Positions 1 through 7,184 of a stretch of DNA of 15,604 nt are shown here, piece by piece; the first letter of the stretch is position 1, and the number at the start of each line of letters is the position of its first letter. Location: the NCBI GenBank assembly GCA_910585505.1, contig CAJUFF010000055.1, positions 1-15,604 of the forward strand, given 5' to 3'. Made by a program: the position numbers and the translations under genes. Source of the stretch: an uncultured Ruminiclostridium sp. Its GTDB lineage: Bacteria; Bacillota; Clostridia; Oscillospirales; Ruminococcaceae. The notes under the pieces were generated by a model. The model had not been told where the DNA came from and ran no database searches. It saw nothing but the letters and a program-made list of their open reading frames with translations.

Positions 1-34
1 GTGACTGGAGTTCAGACGTGTGCTCTTCCGATCT
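1..34 (+). other. Illumina TruSeq adapter (assembly contaminant)
   Basis: The first 34 bases, starting GTGACTGGAGTTCAGACGTG and ending GCTCTTCCGATCT, match the Illumina TruSeq read-2/index adapter as I know it. This is library oligonucleotide left at the contig end, not genomic DNA. Genuine sequence should begin at about position 35. Confidence 0.97.
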
Positions 35-144
35 TAAAAGACGGCGTTTCCGATTTTTCAAACAAGGCTGATCTTTAATCAAGGCATAGACCAATATATG
101 AATGAGCAAAGATTAGTATGAGAGGCGAGGAACTCCGGCAGCGG

Positions 145-855
145 TTATACCTCAGGTCTTTTTATATCGCCCTCTATTTCGTTCATTTTGTCTATAAACA
201 TAGAGTAATCCGAAACCGACTCCTCGCCTACGTTATCAAAAATGCCCTTCTGATCCAGCCTATAACAATATCCGTTTTTGTCAAGCCATATGGAGCACTC
301 AAAGCTTTTCAGCTCGCCTAACTCGGACATGGCTTCCTTAAACTCCTCGCAGTTGTAATAAAAGGTTATCCTCTTTCCGGAATCGTTTTCTTCAACCTTG
401 CTGTCCGTTACGGCGTAGGCGTTCATGGAAATGACACCATCGTTTGTATAAGGATGACGGTTTTTACGGTCGTAAACGTAATAATCCTCGCTTCCCTGCG
501 CTATAAACTGCCAATGGGCGTCGCCCTTGTTTTTGCGGTTTATCTCCGATCCGTTGTGGTATTCGTAAGCCTCCGTATCTTTTTCCCTTGACATACAAAA
601 ATATGCCAGCTTACCATCGTCACGGTATTTAAAGAGAAATTCCGATGTTATCTCTCCCGTGGAGTTGTCCTGCATATAAAAATGTCCGCTGTCCAATCCG
701 ATATACAATTTCTTAGCCTCGGCTACCTCCGAATACCCCTCTATATCTTTATACGCGGAATCTCCGCCGAATCCGGGAAAACAAGCGGCAAGCATAAGCG
801 ATATAAGCGCTCCCAAAGCCGAAAAAGCCATTATTTTTAAATTTCTTTTTTTCAT
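145..855 (-). CDS. Putative lipoprotein of unknown function
   Basis: A 236-residue protein with a basic N-terminus (MKKRNLK), a hydrophobic stretch of about 16 residues and a lipobox LAAC with the cysteine at residue 25. That is a typical type II signal peptide, so the mature protein should be lipid-anchored to the outer face of the membrane. The mature part is hydrophilic, rich in Tyr, Asp, Glu and Lys, with alternating short hydrophobic stretches suggesting a mostly beta fold. I recognise no enzymatic motif or named family. The start is supported by AAAGGAA placed upstream of the ATG. It lies downstream of ptsH in the same direction, but a strong terminator at 967-998 separates them, so it is probably transcribed separately. 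I could not find a convincing promoter at 856-966. Confidence 0.8.
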   Translation of the reverse strand: MKKRNLKIMAFSALGALISLMLAACFPGFGGDSAYKDIEGYSEVAEAKKLYIGLDSGHFYMQDNSTGEITSEFLFKYRDDGKLAYFCMSREKDTEAYEYHNGSEINRKNKGDAHWQFIAQGSEDYYVYDRKNRHPYTNDGVISMNAYAVTDSKVEENDSGKRITFYYNCEEFKEAMSELGELKSFECSIWLDKNGYCYRLDQKGIFDNVGEESVSDYSMFIDKMNEIEGDIKRPEV

Positions 856-931
856 AAGATTTTCCTTTCGCGGGAAACTAATTGCAATCCCTTTTTAAAA
901 CGTGGATATTACGTCAGCTTAAAAAAGGATT

Positions 932-947
932 GGTATGACGGTATGAC
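932..947. repeat. Tandem octamer GGTATGAC x2
   Basis: Two perfect abutting copies of GGTATGAC lie in the 168-bp gap upstream of the lipoprotein gene, about 80 bp before its start codon. They could be a regulator-binding direct repeat or chance. Nothing else in the gap apart from the ptsH terminator is recognisable. Confidence 0.4.
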
Positions 948-966
948 GCAAAAATATCTGTTCGTC

Positions 967-998
967 TAAATAAAACAGCCGCTCGAAAAACAAGCGGC
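967..998 (-). terminator. Rho-independent terminator of ptsH
   Basis: Read on the minus strand, GCCGCTTG pairs with CGAGCGGC (one G-U pair) around a TTTTT loop and is followed by the T-rich run TGTTTTATTT. It starts 26 bp after the ptsH stop codon, as expected for an intrinsic terminator of that transcript. Confidence 0.85.
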
Positions 999-1023
999 CA
1001 TTTATAAAGTTTGTGGCGGTCAA

Positions 1024-1287
1024 TTATTCGGCAAAGCCGCTTTCTACCAGCTTGATCAGACCTTCTACCGCAAGCTGTTCATCGGAACCGTCGGCAATAA
1101 CGCGGATAGTGGTTCCTCCGACAATACCTAAGGACAAAACGCCCAAAAGGCTCTTGGCGTTTACTCTGCGTTCTTCCTTCTCAACCCAGATAGAAGACTT
1201 GTACTCATTAGCCTTCTGGATAAAAAAGGTTGCGGGTCTCGCATGAAGACCTACCGAGTTTTTTACCTCTACATCTTTTGCAAACAT
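1024..1287 (-). CDS. ptsH: Phosphocarrier protein HPr
   Basis: An 87-residue protein, the normal length for HPr, the cytoplasmic phosphocarrier that passes phosphate from enzyme I to the sugar-specific EIIA domains of the PTS. The active-site segment GLHARPA places the phosphorylated histidine at residue 15. The segment NAKSLLGVLSLG places the regulatory serine at residue 46, the target of HPr kinase in Firmicutes, where HPr(Ser-P) acts with CcpA in carbon catabolite repression. Having His15 argues for HPr rather than the paralogue Crh. GGAGGA is well placed before the ATG. The gene stands alone with its own promoter and terminator. No ptsI lies next to it, which is common in Clostridia. Confidence 0.95.
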   Translation of the reverse strand: MFAKDVEVKNSVGLHARPATFFIQKANEYKSSIWVEKEERRVNAKSLLGVLSLGIVGGTTIRVIADGSDEQLAVEGLIKLVESGFAE

Positions 1288-1358
1288 ACTTTTGTTCCTC
1301 CGTTTTTGATTTAAGGTTGTTTTTGGGGCTATGTTTAAATTTACCTTTCATCACTAAC

Positions 1359-1387
1359 AGTATATAACGAAATTCCTTTTTAGTCAA
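1359..1387 (-). promoter_or_regulatory. Sigma-A promoter of ptsH
   Basis: On the minus strand, TTGACT (1382-1387) and TATACT (1359-1364) are separated by exactly 17 bp. Each box differs from consensus at one position. Transcription would begin near 1352, giving a leader of about 65 nt before the ptsH ATG. Confidence 0.85.
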
Positions 1388-1589
1388 CAGGCATTTCAAA
1401 TTTTTTACTGTTATGTGAGTGAATTTTTCAAAAAACTACAGTTTAGGTAAATTCTAAATAACATATTTGTATTCTTTGCACAAAATTTTTTAACTTGTAT
1501 GTTCGACACATACAAAAGTTTTCAACAGGGAAACAATTTAGGCATACAACAGGTGGTATAAGAGACGATTCGGACATACAAGCTTTTTA
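1388..1589. other. dnaJ-ptsH intergenic region, no gene seen
   Basis: This AT-rich gap between the dnaJ stop and the ptsH promoter holds no convincing ORF. The heptamer CATACAA occurs at 1509-1515, 1543-1549 and 1575-1581, about 33 bp apart. The inverted copy at 1494-1502 (CTTGTATGT) can pair with 1508-1515 or, over 9 bp, with 1574-1582. These hairpins could act as the 3' end of the dnaJ transcript, but no T-run of the usual terminator kind follows them. Confidence 0.5.
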
Positions 1590-2774
1590 TCAGCCTCCCC
1601 AGTTTTTCTTCAAATCATCGCCGAATTTTTTCAGGCGATCCATAAAGCTTTCCTTTTTTTCAAAGTTCTTTTCGTTCATAACGGTCTCAAGCTGCTGTAA
1701 AAGCTCCTTCTGCTGCTTGGTAAGACGTTTGGGCACTTCGATCTGAACCTTTACCATCATATCTCCGCGGCCGTCTCTCTGACAATGCTGCACGCCCTTG
1801 CCGCGAAGCCTGAGAACGTCTCCGGGCTGAGTGCCCTCCGGTATTCTATAGGTAACGTTGCCGTCAATGGTGGGAACGGTAAGCTCGTCGCCCAAAGCCG
1901 CCTGAGTGTAGCTTATCGGAAGCTCTACCCAGATGTCATCGCCACGCCGCTCAAAAAGAGGATCCTTTCTGACGCTGATCCTTATGTTAAGGTTGCCTTT
2001 GGATCCGCCGTTCACCCCTGCGTTGCCCTCTCCGGGAACGGTGAGCACCTGCCCGTTGTCTATTCCCGCAGGAACGTTTACGGTGATCTTCTTGCGCTTC
2101 TGAACTCTCCCGTTGCCGTTGCAGGCGGGACATGGCGTTTCGATAATCTTGCCCTTTCCGCCGCACCGTGTACAGGGTCTTTGGGTGGACATTGAACCTA
2201 ACATGGTGCGCTGGGTTATCTTCACCACACCCGAACCGTGACAGTCGGGACAGGTTTTCGGCGTCGTACCTGATTTAGCGCCGCTTCCATTGCAGCTGTC
2301 ACAGGTGTCCGCCCTGTTCAGCTCTATGTCGTGAGTAACGCCCTTACAGGCCTCCATAAAGCTTATGTCCAAATTTACGGCAATATCCGAACCTCTTTTA
2401 GGTGCGTTGGGATTGGAGCGCCTGCTTGTGGATGCGCCGCCGAAAATGGTGTCGAATATATCGCCCAGGTCTATTCCTCCGTCGGCGGAAAAGCCGCCGA
2501 AACCGCCGCCATAGCCGTAGCCCCCCGCGCCGCCGCCGTAGGAAGGATCTACTCCCGCATGCCCGAATTGGTCATATCTTGCCCTTTTCTGAGGATCGGA
2601 CAGTATATCGTTGGCCTCGTTTACTTCCTTGAATTTGGCTTCCGCTTCGGGATTGTCGGGATTAAGGTCGGGATGGTATTTTTTGGCAAGTTTACGGTAG
2701 GCGGACTTTATTTCCGTCTCGCTCGCGCCTTTTTGCAAGCCTAAGACCTCATAATAATCTCTTTTTTCTGCCAT
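1590..2774 (-). CDS. dnaJ: Co-chaperone DnaJ (Hsp40)
   Basis: A complete 394-residue type I DnaJ. The J domain spans about residues 4-70 with the HPD motif at 34-36, which stimulates the DnaK ATPase. A Gly/Phe-rich linker follows at about 78-113. The zinc-binding region has four CxxCxGxG-type repeats with cysteine pairs at 158/161, 175/178, 201/204 and 215/218, all present. Two C-terminal substrate-binding domains follow. AAGGAG lies 5 bp before the ATG. It is the last gene of the hrcA-grpE-dnaK-dnaJ operon, in the usual clostridial order. The gap to dnaK is unusually filled with inverted repeats (2801-2942), which may influence the dnaJ:dnaK ratio. Confidence 0.97.
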   Translation of the reverse strand: MAEKRDYYEVLGLQKGASETEIKSAYRKLAKKYHPDLNPDNPEAEAKFKEVNEANDILSDPQKRARYDQFGHAGVDPSYGGGAGGYGYGGGFGGFSADGGIDLGDIFDTIFGGASTSRRSNPNAPKRGSDIAVNLDISFMEACKGVTHDIELNRADTCDSCNGSGAKSGTTPKTCPDCHGSGVVKITQRTMLGSMSTQRPCTRCGGKGKIIETPCPACNGNGRVQKRKKITVNVPAGIDNGQVLTVPGEGNAGVNGGSKGNLNIRISVRKDPLFERRGDDIWVELPISYTQAALGDELTVPTIDGNVTYRIPEGTQPGDVLRLRGKGVQHCQRDGRGDMMVKVQIEVPKRLTKQQKELLQQLETVMNEKNFEKKESFMDRLKKFGDDLKKNWGG

Positions 2775-2800
2775 AATAACTCCTTGACAAATCTGAAGTT

Positions 2801-2900
2801 ATACTAATCCATGATCAAAAAGCATACAAAATTCAAGCAAAAATTTGCATATATGATTTTTGTGTATGCGATTGTCTGCGCTTTTGTCGGAGATTAGTAT
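2801..2900. repeat. Inverted repeat ATACTAATC / GATTAGTAT between dnaK and dnaJ
   Basis: ATACTAATC (2801-2809) and GATTAGTAT (2892-2900) form a perfect 9-bp inverted repeat. Inside it, GCATAC (2822-2827) can pair with GTATGC (2864-2869), so the 100-bp unit can fold as a long imperfect hairpin just upstream of the dnaJ ribosome binding site. The 10-mer AGATTAGTAT also occurs at 110-119. It may be a small repetitive element or a transcript-processing structure. Confidence 0.5.
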
Positions 2901-2907
2901 TAGACAC

Positions 2908-2942
2908 CTTAAGGCAACACTCGTTTCCGGGGCTGCCTTAAG
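2908..2942 (-). repeat. Hairpin between dnaK and dnaJ
   Basis: CTTAAGGCA (2908-2916) pairs perfectly with TGCCTTAAG (2934-2942) around a 17-nt loop, 28 bp downstream of the dnaK stop. It is not followed by a T-run in either direction, so a full rho-independent terminator is unlikely. It could protect the dnaK 3' end, mark a processing site or attenuate read-through into dnaJ. Its outer arm TAAGGCAACAC is shared with the terminal repeat of the element at 6819-6991. Confidence 0.6.
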
Positions 2943-2970
2943 ATTTTACTGATTCTTTTATTGTAATTTA

Positions 2971-4812
2971 TCAGTCTGCGTCCTTGTAATCCACGTCGAC
3001 AACATTGTCGTCGCCGCCCGCAGAGGAAGATGTTCCTTCTCCGCTTACGCTGGCTCCCGCTGCAGCGTTGGCTGCGGCGCCCTGTTCCTTATATACTCTC
3101 TCCGCTATGGCGTAGAAAGCGGTTTGGAGTTCTTCCTTGGCGGATTTGATCTTTTCGGCATCGGTTCCCTTAAGTGCTTCCTTAAGAGCGTCTATCTTAG
3201 GCTGAACCTGGCCTTTTTCTTCCGCGGTCACCTTGTCGCCGAATTCGTTAAGGGATTTTTCGGTCTGATATACCATGGAATCCGCCTCGTTTCTGAGATC
3301 GACCTCCTCGCGGCGCTTCTTATCCTCTTCGGCGTAAACCTCGGCTTCCTTGACAGCCTTGTCTATGTCCTCCTTGCTCATATTCGTGGAGGCGGTGATT
3401 GAAATATGCTGCTCCTTGCCGGTGCCTAAGTCCTTGGCCGAAACGTTTACGATACCGTTGGCGTCAATATCAAAAGTAACCTCTATCTGAGGAATTCCTC
3501 TGGGAGCGGGAGCGATACCGTCAAGGCGGAAGGTCCCCAATGACTTATTGTCTTTTGCAAAGTCACGCTCGCCCTGAAGCACGTTGATGTCAACGCTGGG
3601 CTGGTTGTCTGCATAGGTGGAGAATATCTGAGATTTCTTGGTGGGTATGGTGGTGTTGCGGGTAATCATTTTGGTGCATACGCCGCCCGCCGTCTCAACG
3701 CCGAGGGAAAGCGGAGTAACGTCAAGGAGCAGGAGTCCGCTTACTTCCTTGTTTAATACGCCTCCCTGAATGGCCGCGCCAACCGCTACGCACTCATCCG
3801 GATTGATTCCCTTAAAGGGATCCTTTCCGATATATTTCTTTACCGCTTCCTGTACGGCGGGGATACGGGTGGAACCGCCCACCAGAAGAACCTTGTCGAT
3901 CTCGCTTATTTTCAGTCCGCTGTCCTTGATGGCCTGCTCCAAAGGCCCCATGGTGGCCTTTACAAGATCGGCGGTAAGATCATCGAATTTAGCTCTCGAA
4001 AGAGTTACGTTCATATGCTTGGGTCCGTTGGCGTCTGCGGTAATATAAGGGATATTGATATTTACGGTAGTTGTGTTGGAAAGGGCAATTTTCGCTTTTT
4101 CAGCTTCGTCCTTGAGTCTCTGCATGGCGAATTTGTCATTGTGAAGGTCGGTGCCGTCGGATTTTTTAAACTCCTCTACAAGGAAGTCTATAATTCTCTG
4201 GTCAAAGTCGTCGCCGCCCAGACGGTTGTTACCCGCGGTAGCCAGAACCTCCTGTACTCCGTCGCCTATTTCAATGATTGAAACGTCGAAAGTACCGCCG
4301 CCTAAGTCGTAAACCACTACCTTTTGTTCATCGCCCTTGTCAACGCCGTAAGCAAGAGCGGCGGCGGTAGGCTCGTTGATAATGCGGTGTACGTTAAGTC
4401 CCGCAATTTGTCCCGCGTCCTTTGTGGCCTGACGTTGGGAGTCGGTAAAGTAGGCGGGGACGGTGATTACAGCGTCGCTTACCTTTTCGCCAAGATAATT
4501 TTCCGCTTCGGTCTTAAGCTTCTGGAGCACCATTGCGGAAATTTCCTGAGGAGTGTACTTCTTTCCGTCGATATCCACCTTGTAATCGCTGCCCATATGG
4601 CGCTTGATGGAGATAACTGTTCTGTCGGGATTGGTGACAGCCTGATTCTTGGCAAGCTGACCGACAAGACGCTCACCGTCCTTGGTGAAGGCAACTACGG
4701 AGGGTGTTGTTCTGTTGCCCTCGGAGTTGGTAATAACGGTAGGCTCGCCGCCTTCAATTACCGATACGCAGGAGTTGGTGGTACCCAAGTCGATTCCTAT
4801 AATTTTTCCCAT
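2971..4812 (-). CDS. dnaK: Chaperone DnaK (Hsp70)
   Basis: A complete 613-residue Hsp70. The ATPase domain shows the phosphate-1 motif DLGTTNS at residues 8-14, the catalytic lysine at 70 and the phosphate-2 motif GGGTFDVS at 171-178. The hydrophobic interdomain linker LLLLDV is at about 360-365. The substrate-binding domain and helical lid follow, then a Gly/Ala/Ser-rich tail ending in an acidic [10 protein letters not shown]. The length fits DnaK of Gram-positive bacteria, which lack an insertion present in proteobacterial forms. AAAGGAA precedes the ATG. A small hairpin, TGTCCG-TTT-CGGACA (4838-4852), sits just upstream of this site. The protein works with GrpE and DnaJ encoded on either side. 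Confidence 0.98.
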   Translation of the reverse strand: MGKIIGIDLGTTNSCVSVIEGGEPTVITNSEGNRTTPSVVAFTKDGERLVGQLAKNQAVTNPDRTVISIKRHMGSDYKVDIDGKKYTPQEISAMVLQKLKTEAENYLGEKVSDAVITVPAYFTDSQRQATKDAGQIAGLNVHRIINEPTAAALAYGVDKGDEQKVVVYDLGGGTFDVSIIEIGDGVQEVLATAGNNRLGGDDFDQRIIDFLVEEFKKSDGTDLHNDKFAMQRLKDEAEKAKIALSNTTTVNINIPYITADANGPKHMNVTLSRAKFDDLTADLVKATMGPLEQAIKDSGLKISEIDKVLLVGGSTRIPAVQEAVKKYIGKDPFKGINPDECVAVGAAIQGGVLNKEVSGLLLLDVTPLSLGVETAGGVCTKMITRNTTIPTKKSQIFSTYADNQPSVDINVLQGERDFAKDNKSLGTFRLDGIAPAPRGIPQIEVTFDIDANGIVNVSAKDLGTGKEQHISITASTNMSKEDIDKAVKEAEVYAEEDKKRREEVDLRNEADSMVYQTEKSLNEFGDKVTAEEKGQVQPKIDALKEALKGTDAEKIKSAKEELQTAFYAIAERVYKEQGAAANAAAGASVSGEGTSSSAGGDDNVVDVDYKDAD

Positions 4813-4936
4813 AATAAATCATTTCCTTTCTTTGTTCTGTCCGTTTCGGACATTATATATTTTTCGGTTTTTCGTTGATGTCTCTTTTCAATTAGTTGCT
4901 TCCTTGCTTTTGTTTTACACTTTTTTCTCTTTGTAT

Positions 4937-5527
4937 TCAGGCCACTACTGCCACCATGGCAAAACGCAGTATCCTGTCTCCTAACTTGTAGCCTTTCTGG
5001 AAAGTAGATGCGATCGTGCCGCTTTCCTGCCCCTCTTGTGCGGGCACCTGCTGCACTGCCTGATGCAGGGATGGATTAAACTCGCCGTCCGACGGTATCT
5101 GTTCAACGCCCAATTTTCCGAGAGTTTCCATAAATGACTGATAAATCATTTCCACGCCCTTTTTAAAATTCTCGTCGGCACATTCCACGCCCAAGGCTCT
5201 TTCGAGATTATCCGCTACGGTAAGAAATTCCGTTACCGTTTTTGCGGTAATTTCGGGTTCAAGCTCCACACGCTCGCGGCTTGTGCGTTTTCGGTAATTG
5301 TCGTATTCCGCCATATTGCGCATTAGCTGATCCTTAAGCTTTTCCATTTCCTCGGTTTTCTTTTCAAGCTCCGCTTCAAGCGGGTTATTTCCGCCCTCGA
5401 CGGTTTCTTCGGCAGTATTGGCTTTTTCTTTGGTTTCTTCCAAAACCTCCTCTTCTTTTACTGCTTCTTTTGTGTTCAAAGTATCCTTCTCCTTATCTTT
5501 TTTCTTTTTGTTGTCTGTTTTACTCAA
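4937..5527 (-). CDS. grpE: Nucleotide exchange factor GrpE
   Basis: GrpE releases ADP from DnaK and so resets the chaperone cycle. The N-terminus is a low-complexity Lys/Glu-rich region, followed by a long coiled coil that includes MRNMAEYDNYRKRTSRE, typical of GrpE. The C-terminal beta domain ends ILRFAMVAVVA. I chose the TTG at 5525-5527 as start, giving 196 residues. GGAGG lies 8 bp before it, and the TTG lies within the last codons of hrcA, so the genes overlap by 8 bp, suggesting translational coupling. The frame can be extended upstream to another TTG at 5566, but that adds 13 residues inside hrcA and would place the Shine-Dalgarno within the coding sequence. Confidence 0.95.
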   Translation of the reverse strand: MSKTDNKKKKDKEKDTLNTKEAVKEEEVLEETKEKANTAEETVEGGNNPLEAELEKKTEEMEKLKDQLMRNMAEYDNYRKRTSRERVELEPEITAKTVTEFLTVADNLERALGVECADENFKKGVEMIYQSFMETLGKLGVEQIPSDGEFNPSLHQAVQQVPAQEGQESGTIASTFQKGYKLGDRILRFAMVAVVA

Positions 5528-6593
5528 AATCTTCCGCCTCCTTTTCCGTGGGAAGATATTCGGCAAAAGCCGTTTCCTCCGTGTCTTCGCTCAATAAATC
5601 CGTAATTTTATCCGAAAAATACTCCAAATAGGGTATTATCCTCTTGTAATCTATTCTGGCGGGGCCTATTACCCCGAAGCTTCCGGCCTTTTGTCCGTCT
5701 TTCTCAAAAGAAGAGGTTATCATACTGGAATTTGATACGACAAAAGTTTGATTTTCCTCTCCGAAAAGAATGTTTATTCCCGAAAACGCGCCCGACAGTA
5801 TTTCGCTGAATCGTTCCCTGTTGCTTAGTATCGTGGCAATCTCCCGGCTCTGAAGCTGGTCGCAGGCGATAAGGTTCGCTTCGCCGTTTACGCTGACCTG
5901 ATCTTTCGCCATTTCAGCCGACATTTCCGCTATTCCTTTCATCAGTGGGGAGAGCATCATCATATAGCTGCCCAAAGCGGCCGAAAGGCTTTCCATAAAA
6001 TCATCCGACAGACTGTCTATATTTAGTCCGGTAAGATTCTCATCGGCGAATCTGGTAAAAAAATCAACCTGTTCTCCGGTAAGATCAAACTGTAAGCGGC
6101 AGACACGGTTTTTTATGCTGCCTCCGGAAGTGACAAGAAGCAGTACGTACATTCTGCGTCCGGTGGGGATAACCTCAACCTTAGTAATCACCGAAAATTT
6201 TCCCGTTTCGTTAGCGGTAACTATGGCGCACTTGGTAATTTCGGACAGCGCTCTGCCCGCTTCCTCAATAAGCCTGTCGTTGGTGTCCGCATCTATATCT
6301 TCGAATATTTCGTCGATTCGCAGTTTCTCCTCGTCCGAAAGTCTGTGTTCGGGCATAAAATTTTCTATATAAAAGCGATAGCCGCTGAAGGTGGGGACTC
6401 TTCCAGCGCTGGTATGAGGGTGCTCCAGATATCCCATTTGTTCTAACATCGCCATCTCGTTGCGTATAGTGGCGGAGGATATCTTCATGGACAATTTTTC
6501 CTGAACGGTTTTTGACCCCACAGGCTCGCCTGTGCGTATATACTCGTCAACCACCGTTTCCAATATTTTCAACGCTCTTTTTTCCATTTCCAT
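5520..6593 (-). CDS. hrcA: Heat-inducible transcription repressor HrcA
   Basis: HrcA represses class I heat-shock genes by binding CIRCE operators and is kept active by GroEL in the known Firmicute systems. The N-terminal winged helix is clear, with VDEYIRTGEPVGSKTV and ATIRNEMAMLEQMGYLEHPH followed by TSAGRVPT. The GAF-like and dimerisation regions follow. From the ATG at 6593 the protein has 357 residues, close to the family's usual length of about 340. The open frame extends upstream to a TTG at 6653 with no ribosome binding site, which I reject. AAGGA lies about 10 bp before the chosen ATG. It is the first gene of the operon, and a perfect CIRCE lies at its own promoter, so it is autoregulated. 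Confidence 0.96.
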   Translation of the reverse strand: MEMEKRALKILETVVDEYIRTGEPVGSKTVQEKLSMKISSATIRNEMAMLEQMGYLEHPHTSAGRVPTFSGYRFYIENFMPEHRLSDEEKLRIDEIFEDIDADTNDRLIEEAGRALSEITKCAIVTANETGKFSVITKVEVIPTGRRMYVLLLVTSGGSIKNRVCRLQFDLTGEQVDFFTRFADENLTGLNIDSLSDDFMESLSAALGSYMMMLSPLMKGIAEMSAEMAKDQVSVNGEANLIACDQLQSREIATILSNRERFSEILSGAFSGINILFGEENQTFVVSNSSMITSSFEKDGQKAGSFGVIGPARIDYKRIIPYLEYFSDKITDLLSEDTEETAFAEYLPTEKEAEDFE

Positions 6594-6624
6594 AACAGAC
6601 CAATCCTTGTAATATTGGAAGCGC

Positions 6625-6678
6625 TTAACCAATGTCACAGAGAAAATTCGCAATATAATCCATGAATAAATCGCGCAA
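6625..6678 (-). CDS. Possible 17-codon upstream ORF in the hrcA leader
   Basis: In the hrcA leader, a TTG at 6676-6678 preceded by AGGAG at a 5-bp spacing opens a frame of 17 codons (MRDLFMDYIANFLCDIG) that ends at TAA 6625-6627. The stop lies 31 bp before the hrcA ATG. It could be a leader peptide or chance. There is no homology evidence. Confidence 0.2.
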   Translation of the reverse strand: MRDLFMDYIANFLCDIG

Positions 6679-6697
6679 TCCGTCTCCTAATCGGTTT

Positions 6698-6724
6698 TTG
6701 GCACTCTTCCGTCAGGTGTGTTAG
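6698..6724. promoter_or_regulatory. Degenerate second CIRCE-like site
   Basis: TTGGCACTC, 9 bp, GTGTGTTAG matches the CIRCE half-sites TTAGCACTC and GAGTGCTAA at 14 of 18 positions with the correct 9-bp spacing. It overlaps the first bases of the perfect CIRCE and is offset by 23 bp, on the downstream side relative to hrcA transcription. Whether HrcA binds it is unknown. Confidence 0.35.
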
Positions 6725-6747
6725 CACTCCTCCTCTTTGAGTGCTAA
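6721..6747. promoter_or_regulatory. CIRCE operator (HrcA binding site)
   Basis: TTAGCACTC, a 9-bp spacer, then GAGTGCTAA is the perfect CIRCE consensus. It lies immediately downstream of the -10 box of the hrcA promoter and covers the expected start of transcription. HrcA bound here would block the hrcA-grpE-dnaK-dnaJ operon, and heat stress would relieve the block. Confidence 0.98.
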
Positions 6748-6751
6748 CCAT

Positions 6752-6818
6752 AATGTATCACTTTTTCGTCTGAATGTCAAGGGGTTTTTAAAAAATTTTT
6801 TTATTTTTTTATTTTTTT
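6752..6818 (-). promoter_or_regulatory. Promoter of the hrcA operon with upstream A-tracts
   Basis: On the minus strand, TTGACA (6775-6780, perfect -35) and TACATT (6752-6757) are 17 bp apart, with the start of transcription expected near 6745 inside CIRCE. Upstream of the -35 is an almost pure A/T stretch (6785-6818) ending in three A7 tracts separated by single T bases. Such sequence commonly serves as an UP element or bent DNA that strengthens a promoter. The leader to the hrcA ATG is about 150 nt. Confidence 0.85.
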
Positions 6819-6991
6819 GGCAACACCGCGCAATGATTATGTGTGGATTGCGCCGTAAGATTTTTTGTCAGCTTGTATAAATCCGACACAGGAATAACGG
6901 CGTATTTCAAGGAGTTTTGGGCAAAAATGACGGAAAATATGCAAGCGTATGCGCGGCAAAGCGCGCAGCGCAGTCTTTGCGCGGTGTTGCC
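6819..6991. mobile_element. Putative MITE-like element with 14-bp terminal inverted repeats
   Basis: GGCAACACCGCGCA (6819-6832) and TGCGCGGTGTTGCC (6978-6991) are perfect 14-bp inverted repeats bounding a 173-bp segment with no coding capacity. It lies between the divergently transcribed hrcA operon and the membrane-protein gene. Size, noncoding interior and position fit a miniature inverted-repeat element. I see no clear target-site duplication: the left flank is a T-run and the right flank is TTAGTAT. The right half is rich in short GCGC palindromes. A related terminus, TAAGGCAACAC, occurs at 2910-2920. Confidence 0.6.
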
Positions 6992-7078
6992 TTAGTATAA
7001 AATGGCACAGGCAGAGTTTACTATTGCTCTACCAATTACTGTTGAAATTATCTCATACCAACTTTTCAAAACTTTCAC

Positions 7079-7107
7079 TTGCATTTTTCCAAAAAATCTG
7101 CTATACT
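7079..7107 (+). promoter_or_regulatory. Sigma-A promoter for the membrane protein / ktrB genes
   Basis: TTGCAT (7079-7084) and TATACT (7102-7107) are 17 bp apart. The start of transcription would be near 7114, about 70 nt before the ATG at 7185. The promoter falls inside the longest open frame, which supports the shorter start. Confidence 0.7.
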
Positions 7108-7184
7108 ATTATGATACGGAAATATTCGGAAAATTTGCTGTTATTTCCCTTTTAAAGGAAAAAGAAAAACGCCGAGGACACATC

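Noticed and set aside
1208..1399. 63-codon minus-strand frame upstream of ptsH
   Set aside because: Overlaps the ptsH promoter and the start of ptsH in another frame; low-complexity basic peptide.
6594..6653. 20-codon N-terminal extension of HrcA from a TTG
   Set aside because: No ribosome binding site, and the family's conserved N-terminus begins at the later ATG.
7002..7184. 61-codon N-terminal extension of the membrane protein
   Set aside because: It contains the promoter at 7079-7107, lacks a ribosome binding site at 7002, and a well-placed GAGGA precedes ATG 7185.
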